Shown: positions 19,369 to 27,234 of the stretch, in pieces | How the letters are laid out: every line of letters begins with the position of its first letter | Numbering within the stretch: position 1 is the stretch's first letter | Source of the DNA: Paenibacillus farraposensis | Lineage (GTDB): Bacteria > Bacillota > Bacilli > Paenibacillales > Paenibacillaceae | Assembly (NCBI RefSeq): GCF_020736845.1 | Contig: NZ_JAFFQR010000019.1 | Span: 1 to 33,472 of the forward strand | DNA: 33,472 nucleotides | Direction of reading: 5' to 3' | Program-made: the position numbers and the translations under genes | The notes under the pieces: model-generated | The model's database searches: none | What the model was told of the DNA's origin: nothing | Seen by the model: the letters and a program-made list of their open reading frames with translations, nothing else

Positions 19369-19441
19369 AAAAAAACCGCTTTTTCACTTTCTAGCTCAGA
19401 TCTTGCTGAGCCTAAGAAGATGTGGAGAAGCGGCTTTTTTT
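19369..19441 (+). terminator. Terminator after the cellulase gene
   Basis: AAAAAAACCGCTT at 19369-19381 pairs with AAGCGGCTTTTTTT at 19428-19441, with an inner GCTCAG/CTGAGC hairpin in the loop, giving a branched structure followed by a T-run. Confidence 0.75.
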
Positions 19442-19618
19442 GGAGTAGCCCAGCTTTACACATTGAAAATACCCACAACGAATGGGCCATTCTGTAAACT
19501 AAATCTCTCTTTTAACCGATAAATACATATGTTGGATTTAGAAATAATAATATATACTCCAATCTTTGAAGAAGGGACTCACCATGAACGTAAACATAGC
19601 CAGAAAGGAAGTTTGTAT

Positions 19619-19948
19619 GTGATTATTTGGAAGGGTTTTGGTATTTTGAATATCGTTATTCCAGGGGTTATATTCATTGTTGTCAGTGCTATATTATCCT
19701 CTCTAGGGCTTAACTCAATAGATTCCCGACTGCCACTGGCTTTTGTGTTCATTGTATCGGGAGTTATTATCTGGCATCTGGGGAAAGCGCTCAACGCCAA
19801 ATCAGGCAAAGTGCTGGTAGATATGGAGACGGGGGAACACTATCGAATGGGAACCGAGCACAGCCTGTTTTTCATCCCGATGCATTATTGGGGCCCTGTC
19901 GGTCTAGTATTAGGATTTATTTTAACAGTTGCAACGATATTTACATAA
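19619..19948 (+). CDS. Small conserved membrane protein
   Basis: About 109 residues from a GTG at 19619, which has AAAGGA ten bases upstream. The frame is open to an ATG at 19529, but that start has no ribosome site. It has membrane segments near the N-terminus (GILNIVIPGVIFIVVSAILS), in the middle (LPLAFVFIVSGVIIWHLG) and at the C-terminus (VGLVLGFILTVATIF). The IIWKGFG start and the HSLFFIPMHYWGP block resemble a widespread family of uncharacterised bacterial membrane proteins. Function unknown. An isolated gene. Confidence 0.6.
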   Translation: MIIWKGFGILNIVIPGVIFIVVSAILSSLGLNSIDSRLPLAFVFIVSGVIIWHLGKALNAKSGKVLVDMETGEHYRMGTEHSLFFIPMHYWGPVGLVLGFILTVATIFT

Positions 19949-20043
19949 CATGGATTGCAAATCATGAGCTATTTCTTGATCAAGGTGTACCTGCAAAGAT
20001 AATATAAAGACACGTTACCTGATTTTTCGATGAATAATCTGTA

Positions 20044-20083
20044 TAAAAGACCACAATGCGAGCGAGCCGCCCTATTGTGGTCT
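20044..20083 (-). terminator. Terminator, minus strand
   Basis: AGACCACAAT at 20048-20057 and its exact inverse at 20074-20083 form a 10-bp stem. On the minus strand it is followed by TTTTATA. It lies after the endonuclease V relic and would end the TetR/oxidoreductase transcript. Bases 19949-20043 hold nothing evident. Confidence 0.6.
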
Positions 20084-20101
20084 ATTTCCTAAACGTAAGG
20101 G

Positions 20102-20260
20102 CTATTCAATTCCCTCATCATCAACCAATAATGAACAAGTGCCTCTTTCTTGAGAGGGTTCTTTATAATCACCCCACAGCCTCGTTTTACCACATCCAAT
20201 TGTAGGAGCATCAAAGATAACCCCTAAATGACTAGTTTCATTTTGTCCTCTATTAAATTC
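20102..20260 (-). pseudogene. Endonuclease V fragment
   Basis: An open frame of about 52 codons reads [20 protein letters not shown], then [20 protein letters not shown] and a stop. It matches the conserved core of endonuclease V (SHxGxxxDxPTIGxxKxxLxG in E. coli Nfi), the enzyme that cuts DNA near deaminated bases. Both ends of the gene are missing, and the frame has no start codon because it overlaps the stop of the oxidoreductase gene. It is a relic. Confidence 0.65.
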
Positions 20261-20840
20261 AGTTCATGCATCGCCCCAACTGCTCCACCTTGCTCAGCCA
20301 ATCATTGCGCTGTTGCTCCGTCTTCTTATTCATGAGATCAATGGCGGTAGAACGCACGGTCTTGATACCGCATAGACGGAGCGTGGAATCCTTCATCATG
20401 CGATGCCCTGGCTGTCCCTGAAAAAATCGGTAATACCAGTGCGGTCCATCCATCGTTGATAGGAGATGGGCCGTTCTGCCTTTTAAGAGCTGATCCGGCA
20501 GAGGTTTGCCTGTTTGATATTTAAACGCAAAGCCCGGCATAAAAACACGGTCAATGAAACCTTTCATTAAGGCAGGCAGGCTGCCCCACCAGATCGGAAA
20601 AATGAAAACAAGATGCTCTGCCCATTTAATCCATTCCTGAGCTTGAATCAGGTCGGGCTCCAGCGGCAATTTATCACGATATCCACCTGATAGATTCGGA
20701 TTAAAACCCAGCGCGGACAGCTGCAGCAATCGCACCTCAGCCCCCGCAGCCTCCGCTCCTTTTACGTAGGATTGAGCGAGCGCTTCTCCATAACTGCCGA
20801 CAACCGGATTTCCTTGGATAACCAATATTCTTTTAGACAT
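20259..20840 (-). CDS. NAD(P)H-dependent flavin oxidoreductase (NQO1/MdaB-like)
   Basis: The 193-residue flavodoxin-fold quinone reductase has an N-terminal nucleotide/flavin strand [20 protein letters not shown], the hallmark [20 protein letters not shown], and the FAFKYQTG segment. Members reduce quinones or nitro compounds with NAD(P)H through FMN or FAD. I chose the ATG at 20840; a frame to 20849 exists but is less likely. It lies downstream of a TetR gene on the same strand, and an 18-bp dyad in the gap matches one upstream of the TetR gene. It is probably induced by an electrophile or quinone. Confidence 0.88.
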   Translation of the reverse strand: MSKRILVIQGNPVVGSYGEALAQSYVKGAEAAGAEVRLLQLSALGFNPNLSGGYRDKLPLEPDLIQAQEWIKWAEHLVFIFPIWWGSLPALMKGFIDRVFMPGFAFKYQTGKPLPDQLLKGRTAHLLSTMDGPHWYYRFFQGQPGHRMMKDSTLRLCGIKTVRSTAIDLMNKKTEQQRNDWLSKVEQLGRCMN

Positions 20841-20871
20841 ACAAGCCACTTCCCACCCTCATTATATGATT

Positions 20872-20889
20872 TTAGTTAGAAAATACTAA
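20872..20889. promoter_or_regulatory. TetR operator upstream of oxidoreductase
   Basis: TTAGT-TAGAAAAT-ACTAA is a perfect dyad of 5-bp half-sites with an 8-bp spacer, 32 bases upstream of the oxidoreductase start. A sister copy lies at 21504-21521. Confidence 0.55.
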
Positions 20890-20912
20890 CCTTTCATTTT
20901 AAAAGAAAAGGC

Positions 20913-21497
20913 CTATTGACCTTTACTTAATAAAGCGGTTAAACGTTGCTTCACCTCGGCTGCAAATGGAGTCAGTTCCTGCGGAAGCTCACCTTCCAGA
21001 CTGGACACGGACAAGCGTGTAATGGCTCCAATGATGAGCACACCGGATAGCCGTGCATCCTGCTCGGGCAATTCTCCGTGCTCGATCCCCTGCTCAATGA
21101 ATTCCGTTAACGCCTCCAGCGGCTGACGTACATTCTGGCTTTGACTTGCCTGAATATACAGCTCATGATGCTGCGACAGTAAAAGCAGACCACACTGATC
21201 CTCATCATGCATTCCTACTACTTCATCTACCAATTGATGAAAACGACTGACAAAGCTTCCGCTCTGCTTGCGATAAAAGTCAATTAATGTGGTGTAGCTG
21301 CTGCAATACTGTCCGAATACTTCCATTGCCATTGCATCTTTACTCTTAAAATGCTTGTATATCGCGGCATCTGTCACACCAGCAGCCTCTCCGATTTGTT
21401 TGACAGAAATTCCGTCAACCCCGTTGGTTGCAAATAAGCGCATTGCAGCCTGTAAAATATCCTTCTTCTTGCTATCTATATGGGTTTTCTTGTTCAT
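20913..21497 (-). CDS. TetR-family regulator of the oxidoreductase
   Basis: The 194-residue protein has an N-terminal TetR helix-turn-helix (GISVKQIGEAAGVTDAAIYK, residues about 29-48) and a helical ligand-binding domain of normal length. It lies 72 bases upstream of the oxidoreductase gene on the same strand. Matching TTAGT-N8-ACTAA dyads upstream of both genes imply that it represses itself and the enzyme. The inducer is unknown. Confidence 0.88.
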   Translation of the reverse strand: MNKKTHIDSKKKDILQAAMRLFATNGVDGISVKQIGEAAGVTDAAIYKHFKSKDAMAMEVFGQYCSSYTTLIDFYRKQSGSFVSRFHQLVDEVVGMHDEDQCGLLLLSQHHELYIQASQSQNVRQPLEALTEFIEQGIEHGELPEQDARLSGVLIIGAITRLSVSSLEGELPQELTPFAAEVKQRLTALLSKGQ

Positions 21498-21503
21498 AAG
21501 CTT

Positions 21504-21521
21504 ATAGTAAGTGATGACTAA
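21504..21521. promoter_or_regulatory. TetR operator upstream of the tetR gene
   Basis: ATAGT-AAGTGATG-ACTAA has the same half-sites and 8-bp spacing as 20872-20889, with one mismatch, starting 7 bases upstream of the regulator start codon. This position fits autorepression. Bases 21522-21686 hold no gene I can support. Confidence 0.5.
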
Positions 21522-21686
21522 CCAAATTGCAATTCATATGTAGGCAGATTTGTTCCCTACTACGAAAGGACGCACAAGCCATTCATACCTTGCTTTTAAA
21601 ACGACCGTTGGGCGGGCTGCACAATCCGTTCTGGCCTAGACTGGCAGCCGATCGCATTGGAGGGCCTGCGCCGTAAAACAACGATG

Positions 21687-22262
21687 TCAGGCACTGTGTC
21701 GCACACTAAATTGAACAATTTCCACAATAATCGGTGTGCCGGAGAGAATAGACTCCCCTTGACTGAGGTGAATCGTCAGCGATGCAAGTGTCAGGCTGTA
21801 TAATGTGCTTTCTTGTATCATGCCGTTAATATACAGATTGGCATAGCTGTTGGGTCCGACATAAAACCGCTGGAAATCCTCGTGTACACCATCCGCCGAG
21901 AACTGGTCCGCCCTGATCGTAACTGAGGATTCAATATCATCGGGTGCAGTATAAAAATACCGCTCCGACGTGGGTATAATTTCAATATCCGAAATGTCAG
22001 GTGCCGGGCCTGAAGGACCTGTTACACCTTGGGGTCCTGTCGGGCCGGTTATGCCCTGCGCTCCGGTGGGACCTCGTAAGCCTGTTGAGCCTGGTATACC
22101 CTGCAATCCTGCAGGACCGGGCACCCCCTGTGCCCCCTAGCCCATTGGACCCGGTATTCCCTGGGCCCCCTGTAAGCCTGCTAGACCTGGTATTCCTTGG
22201 GCTCCCTGCACCCCTGCTGGGCCTGGTAGGCCCTGCGCTCCGGTTATGCCTAAAATACATCG
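21687..22262 (-). pseudogene. Collagen-like protein with DUF4183-type tail, nonsense-broken
   Basis: Gly-X-Y triplets run from about 22262 to 21998 (such as GITGAQGLPGPAGVQGAQG and [19 protein letters not shown]). A C-terminal domain follows with [20 protein letters not shown] and IIVEIVQF, typical of DUF4183 spore-surface or exosporium proteins. A TAG at 22137-22139 interrupts the triplets. Comparison with the neighbouring GLQGAQ units suggests loss of three bases, which fused two codons into TAG. Upstream the frame is open to 22517 but has no recognisable start or signal, and the sequence looks decayed. Confidence 0.7.
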
Positions 22263-22317
22263 GACTCCTGCCAGGCAGGTTTGGCATTGTTTTCCTGATA
22301 TCTTTTTGGTCCATCGC

Positions 22318-22443
22318 TTAACTGCCAAACTCCTTTTCTTCAGATGCTTTCCAGGCGTATGGCAATATCGTCGTTGTATGTTTAGGATTAGATACTTTTG
22401 GACACGGAACCCCGTTTTCCTTCTTCTGGACGGGTGCCTTGTT
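22318..22443 (-). pseudogene. Protein-like relic upstream of the collagen gene
   Basis: A 41-codon minus-strand frame includes KKENGVPCPKVSNPKHTTTI and then LPYAWKASEEKEFGS before its stop. It reads like real protein, but an in-frame TAA precedes it at 22444-22446, with YVSYEM before that. It could be the decayed 5' part of the collagen-like gene or a small broken gene. The family is not recognised. Confidence 0.25.
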
Positions 22444-22768
22444 TTACATTTCGTACGACACATACAATGGATGCTCCGCTTTCTATGCCTCCTTAATGAT
22501 AAAACGCGTCGCCTCATAACCAGCCGCCTACACCTCCTTTACTCCTGCTTATGTATTGTATGCACATTCCCCATTAGGGTTTTAGGCATTTGCAACACTC
22601 CGATTCCAGGGATTCGCTTCCAGCCATATTTATAGCAAAATTGTGCTTTCCTCGCTCACCCTTTTAATAATAGATAGGTTCATGTGCCGTTTCCGAATAG
22701 AGCAAAAAATCATTTATTAATTAAGAGCCGACGCATGGCTCATGCTGAAAAGAAAGGAGGTAAAAACC

Positions 22769-23181
22769 ATGCCAATCGTAAAGCCTGTGTTTACAGTAAC
22801 AGCTACAGCCCCTGTTGCATCGGGCGGTGCTATTACCACCACCATAAGCCCAACCTCAACTCGCTTTTTCTCAACAATTACAGCCGGATGATCGGAGCAA
22901 CGAATACAACCATTCCTGCTGCAAGCTTTGTAGATGACTCCAATAATGCCGTTACTACTCTGCCAACATTAGCGGCTACTGATACTTCTAGTTATTACGT
23001 TAACGGACTTGTTCAGCAAAGCTCCCTATTCACCTTAAGCTCAGCAAGCCTGGTCATTAGCTCGACTGATATTTCAGTAGGTGTTCCGGTTATTGTTGAA
23101 ATATCTCATTTTAGTGGTACAGCTTCCACGATCACAACGCAGCCTACCATCTCTGCTCCTACCATTACGATTACCAGTTAA
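22769..23181 (+). pseudogene. DUF4183-type protein gene, frameshifted
   Basis: AAAGGAGG at 22753-22760 precedes ATG 22769. The first frame reads MPIVKPVFTVTATAPVASGG and ITTTISPTSTRFFSTITAG, then stops at 22889-22891. The second frame starts at the same point (MIGATNTTIPAASFVDDSNN) and runs to 23181 with YYVNGLVQQSSLFTLSSASL and VIVEISHF. Together they make one DUF4183-type protein of about 137 residues, related to the tail of the collagen-like gene at 21687. One base seems to be missing near 22886-22888. These proteins are linked to the spore surface in Bacillales. Confidence 0.7.
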
Positions 23182-23253
23182 GATATTTCACCGTTTAGGT
23201 TCGATCTGAATAAGCACTCCATAACGCTGTACGCCCCCGCCCGAATGAGTTAA

Positions 23254-23294
23254 AAAGGACCGATTCAGATATAAAATATCGGAATCGGTCCTTT
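23254..23294. terminator. Bidirectional terminator between convergent genes
   Basis: AAAGGACCGATTC at 23254-23266 pairs with its inverse at 23282-23294, extended by GATAT/ATATC with one mismatch. Flanking A and T bases allow use on both strands. It lies between the DUF4183-type gene and the GH12 gene. Confidence 0.75.
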
Positions 23295-23423
23295 ATGCAC
23301 ACTATCATTGTATAATCGTATTCAAGCGCTCCGGTACCGCATGATTAAGGCAAAATAGCAAAAGAGCGCAACTGGAAACCCGGGAGAATCCTGAATGCTC
23401 GGAACGATATTAAAGGCATTCCT

Positions 23424-24209
23424 TTATTGAACATTCACATTCCATTTACTGATATTCATAGAGCCGCTGCCACCGAAAATTTCAGTGCCAAACTCCACGC
23501 TACTCATAAATTTGGCATTACTCATCCATTTTTTCGTATAAATGATGTAGTCTGTAAAATTTTTGATATTAAACGATGCACTGTTCGTGTTCTTTTTTCT
23601 CACAAAGGAGAAGACATTCCAGCCCTTGCCGTTCCCCGCATCGATCCAGCCTTTGTACAAATCCCAGTCGCTTCCTGCAAGCGAAACCGTCTCCACATAA
23701 CTTCCAGCCGGACCGGCTTTCGTATTATCCAGCCATATCATTAGCTCATCGGTTGGAGCCGAGTCCGAACTCGCTTTGTCTGTTTCATGGAACCACACAT
23801 CATAAGCAGCATTGTATGTCCCGTTAGCCTTAATGGAATAGTTCACACTGGTGTTAATATTTTTATTATCCCATAGGCGTACAGGTAATCCGCTGCCTGG
23901 CGTATAACCCGCGGTCCAATGCCATCCACTGACAATGGAAGGATAGCCTTTGACGGATGAGGTGTTGCTCGGCCAATTCCAGCTCCAGCCCATATTTTTG
24001 TCATTGTTATGGAAAATGCTTTGTGTCCACCCTTGAACCTGCCCTTGGCCCCATACATTATTAAATAAATAGTACTTATTATTGGCAAAATTAATTTTGT
24101 CTGATGGGGTGGAAGAGGATGCTGCCGAAGCCATCATAGCAGGTACAAACAGCAGGACTGCCAAAGCAGTTAACCAGAACTTGTAATAAAATGATCGTTT
24201 TCTTAACAT
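23424..24209 (-). CDS. Secreted GH12 endoglucanase/xyloglucanase
   Basis: The 261-residue protein has a signal peptide (basic MLRKRSFYYKFW, hydrophobic LTALAVLLFVPAMMASA) and a GH12 beta-jelly-roll domain. The nucleophile Glu lies in DELMIWLDN and the acid/base Glu in SVEFGTEIFGGSG, with the family block NVFSFVRKK between them. GH12 enzymes cut internal beta-1,4 bonds in cellulose, beta-glucan or xyloglucan. I chose ATG 24209 because AAGGAG lies just upstream; the longer frame to 24260 lacks a site. It is divergent from the pectate lyase gene across a 364-bp AT-rich gap. Confidence 0.88.
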   Translation of the reverse strand: MLRKRSFYYKFWLTALAVLLFVPAMMASAASSSTPSDKINFANNKYYLFNNVWGQGQVQGWTQSIFHNNDKNMGWSWNWPSNTSSVKGYPSIVSGWHWTAGYTPGSGLPVRLWDNKNINTSVNYSIKANGTYNAAYDVWFHETDKASSDSAPTDELMIWLDNTKAGPAGSYVETVSLAGSDWDLYKGWIDAGNGKGWNVFSFVRKKNTNSASFNIKNFTDYIIYTKKWMSNAKFMSSVEFGTEIFGGSGSMNISKWNVNVQ

Positions 24210-24251
24210 GTTTTTCTCTCCTTTTGAATTATTGGATGAGACTCTAAATTT

Positions 24252-24265
24252 TGAAAGCACTTACA
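24252..24265. promoter_or_regulatory. Possible cre site upstream of GH12 gene
   Basis: TGAAAGCACTTACA matches the cre consensus at 13 of 14 positions (CA in place of the central CG), 43-56 bases upstream of the GH12 start. Catabolite repression of a glucanase would make sense. Confidence 0.4.
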
Positions 24266-24432
24266 TTTTGGATCATAACATGTATTTCTCTTTTTTTCCA
24301 GTATCTTTCTACAAAAAAGTGCTGTACATATCCCATAATTTATTCCCGTTTTGTGCTATTGCCAGCACTTTTATTATATCATTTTCGATTATTACTGGAA
24401 AAAAGTAGGCGTCGCTGTATTATATATAAATT

Positions 24433-24451
24433 CATCATAAATTTTATGATG
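24433..24451. promoter_or_regulatory. Perfect 19-bp palindrome in the GH12-pectate lyase gap
   Basis: CATCATAAATTTTATGATG is a perfect 9+1+9 palindrome, 122 bases before the pectate lyase start and 223 before the GH12 start. Its size and place suit an operator for a dimeric regulator. Confidence 0.45.
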
Positions 24452-24573
24452 TAACTTTTATTATATTAACAAATACTGGAACGCGAAGTATGATAGAAAA
24501 TGTAGAAACCACAGGAGCACCCGGGACTCGCTTCGTATGTCTACGCCATCCATCTCATACACGGAGGTAATTT

Positions 24574-25857
24574 ATGAAAAAGAGATTTTCACTCGGAATC
24601 GCAGCAGCCTTGCTGTTCACTACTCTGACTCCTCTTGGTGCACCTGCCCATGCAGCCAGCGATATTGGTAAAGAAACGCTTGGCAGCAAAGACGGTTGGG
24701 CAGCCTTTTCTACAGGCACAACAGGCGGGGCCGCAGCCTCCTCTTCTAATATTTTCACGGTAACGAATCGCCAACAATTGGTAGATGCTTTGGGCAAAAG
24801 CAGCAATACTACACCTAAAATCATTTATGTCAAAGGCACAATCAATGCCAATGTCGATGACAATAACAAGCCGCTCGGATTGAATGATTATAAGGACCCT
24901 AAATATGATTTTGACGCGTATCTCAAAGCATATGACCCGTCCACATGGGGGAAAAAGCCTCCTTCCGGCACATTGGAACAGGCGCGTGAAGCTTCACAAA
25001 AAAATCAGGCCAGTCGTGTCGTGATTCAAATTCCATCCAATACAACGATTGTTGGTCTCGGTAGCAATGCCGTCATCAACGGTGCAAATTTTCAACTGAA
25101 AAAAGGGACGGACAACGTTATTATCCGCAATATTGAATTTCAGGATGCCTACGATTATTTCCCACAGTGGGACCCAACCGACGGCAGTACAGGCAACTGG
25201 AATTCAGAATATGACAACATTACAATTAGCGGCGCCACTCATGTATGGATAGACCACAATTCCTTCAATGATGGATCTCACCCGGATAGCCAAAACGGCA
25301 CCTTTTTCGGTCGGGATTACCAGCATCATGATGGGGCTCTCGATATGGTTAACCAAGCTGATCTGGTGACTGCTTCTTACAACCACTTTAGCAACCATGA
25401 TAAAACCACACTTATTGGCAACAGCGACAGCAAAAAAGCCGATGAAGGGACTTTGCGTGTAACCATGCATCACAATTATTATGAAAATACAATACAACGC
25501 ACACCACGCGTACGCTATGGACAAGTCCATGTGTACAACAATTACTACACAGGTGATGTCAAACGCTCGGAATATCCTGTGCTGTATGTATGGGGTGCAG
25601 GCAAATCCTCCAAAATCTTTGCCGAAAACAATGTCATTGACGTTGCTGGTTTATCTGCATCTGAAATCGTAGCTGCCTTGGGCGGAAAAGCTCTGTCAGA
25701 CACTGGCACACTCCTGAATGGACAAGCCGTAAATGCTGGCTCCAGTGCGGGTCTTAGTTCTTCTGTAGGCTGGAAACCATCGCTGTACGACAAGATTTCT
25801 CCATCCGCCAGCGTGAAAGCCGAAGTCACTTCTCAGGCCGGTTCCGGTAAACTGTAA
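24574..25857 (+). CDS. Secreted PL1 pectate lyase
   Basis: The 427-residue protein has a signal peptide (MKKRFSLGIAAALLFTTLTP, probable cleavage after AHA) and a right-handed parallel beta-helix of family PL1. Calcium-site and catalytic motifs are visible: VWIDHNSFNDGSHPDSQNG, HHDGALDMVNQADLVTASYN and the catalytic Arg in TIQRTPRVRYGQVHVYNNYY. It cleaves polygalacturonate by beta-elimination outside the cell. GGAGG lies before the ATG. Divergent from GH12, so glucan and pectin breakdown may be co-controlled through the shared gap. Confidence 0.93.
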   Translation: MKKRFSLGIAAALLFTTLTPLGAPAHAASDIGKETLGSKDGWAAFSTGTTGGAAASSSNIFTVTNRQQLVDALGKSSNTTPKIIYVKGTINANVDDNNKPLGLNDYKDPKYDFDAYLKAYDPSTWGKKPPSGTLEQAREASQKNQASRVVIQIPSNTTIVGLGSNAVINGANFQLKKGTDNVIIRNIEFQDAYDYFPQWDPTDGSTGNWNSEYDNITISGATHVWIDHNSFNDGSHPDSQNGTFFGRDYQHHDGALDMVNQADLVTASYNHFSNHDKTTLIGNSDSKKADEGTLRVTMHHNYYENTIQRTPRVRYGQVHVYNNYYTGDVKRSEYPVLYVWGAGKSSKIFAENNVIDVAGLSASEIVAALGGKALSDTGTLLNGQAVNAGSSAGLSSSVGWKPSLYDKISPSASVKAEVTSQAGSGKL

Positions 25858-25916
25858 ACACAGCTTCGCTAGCAGACGAGCAATCACAGGGTTCTCGCAA
25901 TCTGCGGCTATACAGC

Positions 25917-25970
25917 AAAAAAAGGGTGTTCCCCTCGTAGATCATTCCACGGAGAGAACAGCCCTTTTTA
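25917..25970. terminator. Terminator between pectate lyase and ATPase genes
   Basis: AAAAAGGGTGTTC pairs with GAACAGCCCTTTTT (one bulge) across a GC-containing loop. It has A and T tracts on both sides, so it can serve both convergent genes. Confidence 0.75.
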
Positions 25971-25989
25971 TTTATTTAAACGCCACTCA

Positions 25990-27057
25990 TCAAACACCGT
26001 ATTGTTCCACCAAAACCGGCTTTTCAAATACATTATCTAGCTTGCGAAGCTTGGCCTTTACCGCTTCTGGCGGCTCAACCGCAGGTGCATCCGGATGCAG
26101 CAGCCATGATTTCACAAAGTGTGTATCGGATACTTGAAAGAGTGGAGGCTCTTTCTCAAAATCAATCTTCATGGCATAAGCACTGCGGGCTGCAAAAGCG
26201 TCCCCTACTGGGGGATGCAGCAGATCCGGAGGGGTTCCCGGAATGGCTGCCAGCTTCTGACCATGGCTGTCCAAACTAGGCATGGAAGCGAGAAGTCCCC
26301 AAGTATATGGATGTTTCGGGTTATAGAAAATTTCATTAACCGTGCCCGTTTCCACAATTTGTCCGGCATACATAACAGCAACGCGATCTGCCATTTTTGC
26401 TACAACGCCGAGGTCATGGGTAATAAAGATGATGGAAGTGTCGATCTTCTTCTGCAGATCCTTCATCAGTTCCAGAATTTGAGCTTGAATCGTTACGTCC
26501 AGCGCAGTCGTCGGCTCATCGGCGATCAGAAGTTTGGGATTAGCAGCCAGTGCCATCGCAATCACGACACGTTGACGCATACCGCCACTGAATTCATGCG
26601 GATATTGGTTATAACGCTGCTCAGGATGCGGAATGCCTACCAGCTTAAGCAGCTCAATGCCGCGCGTGCGGGCTGCTTCCTTGGTGATTTTTTCATGCTT
26701 GAAAAGCACTTCCGTGATCTGTTTGCCGACTTTCATCGTCGGATTAAGCGAGGTCATTGGGTCCTGGGAAATCAGACCAATTTCCTTACCGCGAATTTTT
26801 TGCATCTGCTTTTCCGTCTTGTTAATCAGCTCTTCACCGTCAAACAAAATCTGACCCTTTTGATAAATACCAGGAGGGGTCGGAATCAGCTTTATCACTG
26901 CCTGTGAGGTTACACTTTTGCCTGAGCCGGATTCGCCGACAATGGCCAGCGTCTCTCCTTTATTGACATGAAAGTTTACGCCACGAATAGCCTGCACTAG
27001 TCCCTGACGGGTTTTGAAAGATATCGTTAAGTCCTTCACTTCCAAAAGGTGGTTCAT
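25990..27057 (-). CDS. Oligopeptide ABC transporter ATPase (OppD/DppD type)
   Basis: This 355-residue ATPase has Walker A GESGSGKSVTS, Q-loop LISQDPMTSLNP, signature FSGGMRQRVVIAMA, Walker B LLIADEPTTALD and the switch His in IFITHDLGVVA. The C-terminal block HPYTWGLLASMPSLD is the oligopeptide-type extension. It powers peptide or nickel uptake with an OppF-type partner, permeases and a binding protein, none of which is nearby. It therefore seems to be an orphan or to serve a system elsewhere. ATG 27057. Bases 27058-27234 hold no gene. Confidence 0.9.
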   Translation of the reverse strand: MNHLLEVKDLTISFKTRQGLVQAIRGVNFHVNKGETLAIVGESGSGKSVTSQAVIKLIPTPPGIYQKGQILFDGEELINKTEKQMQKIRGKEIGLISQDPMTSLNPTMKVGKQITEVLFKHEKITKEAARTRGIELLKLVGIPHPEQRYNQYPHEFSGGMRQRVVIAMALAANPKLLIADEPTTALDVTIQAQILELMKDLQKKIDTSIIFITHDLGVVAKMADRVAVMYAGQIVETGTVNEIFYNPKHPYTWGLLASMPSLDSHGQKLAAIPGTPPDLLHPPVGDAFAARSAYAMKIDFEKEPPLFQVSDTHFVKSWLLHPDAPAVEPPEAVKAKLRKLDNVFEKPVLVEQYGV

Positions 27058-27234
27058 CTCATCACTCTCTCATTTTTATTCATGATTGTTATTGACCACT
27101 ATCTAAATAAACGACGTTCAAGAGTCAAGATATATACGAATAATTTTACTCAGTTTAGTACCTGCCAGTCAAGCAATATCTAAAATAGGCCTAAAAACCT
27201 AACATGTTTTGTGATATTTATGGAATGTTTATTC

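Noticed and set aside
22246..22635. A 129-codon plus-strand frame across the collagen-gene upstream region
   Set aside because: It has no ribosome site and lies antisense to a stretch that reads better on the minus strand. Treated as a shadow.
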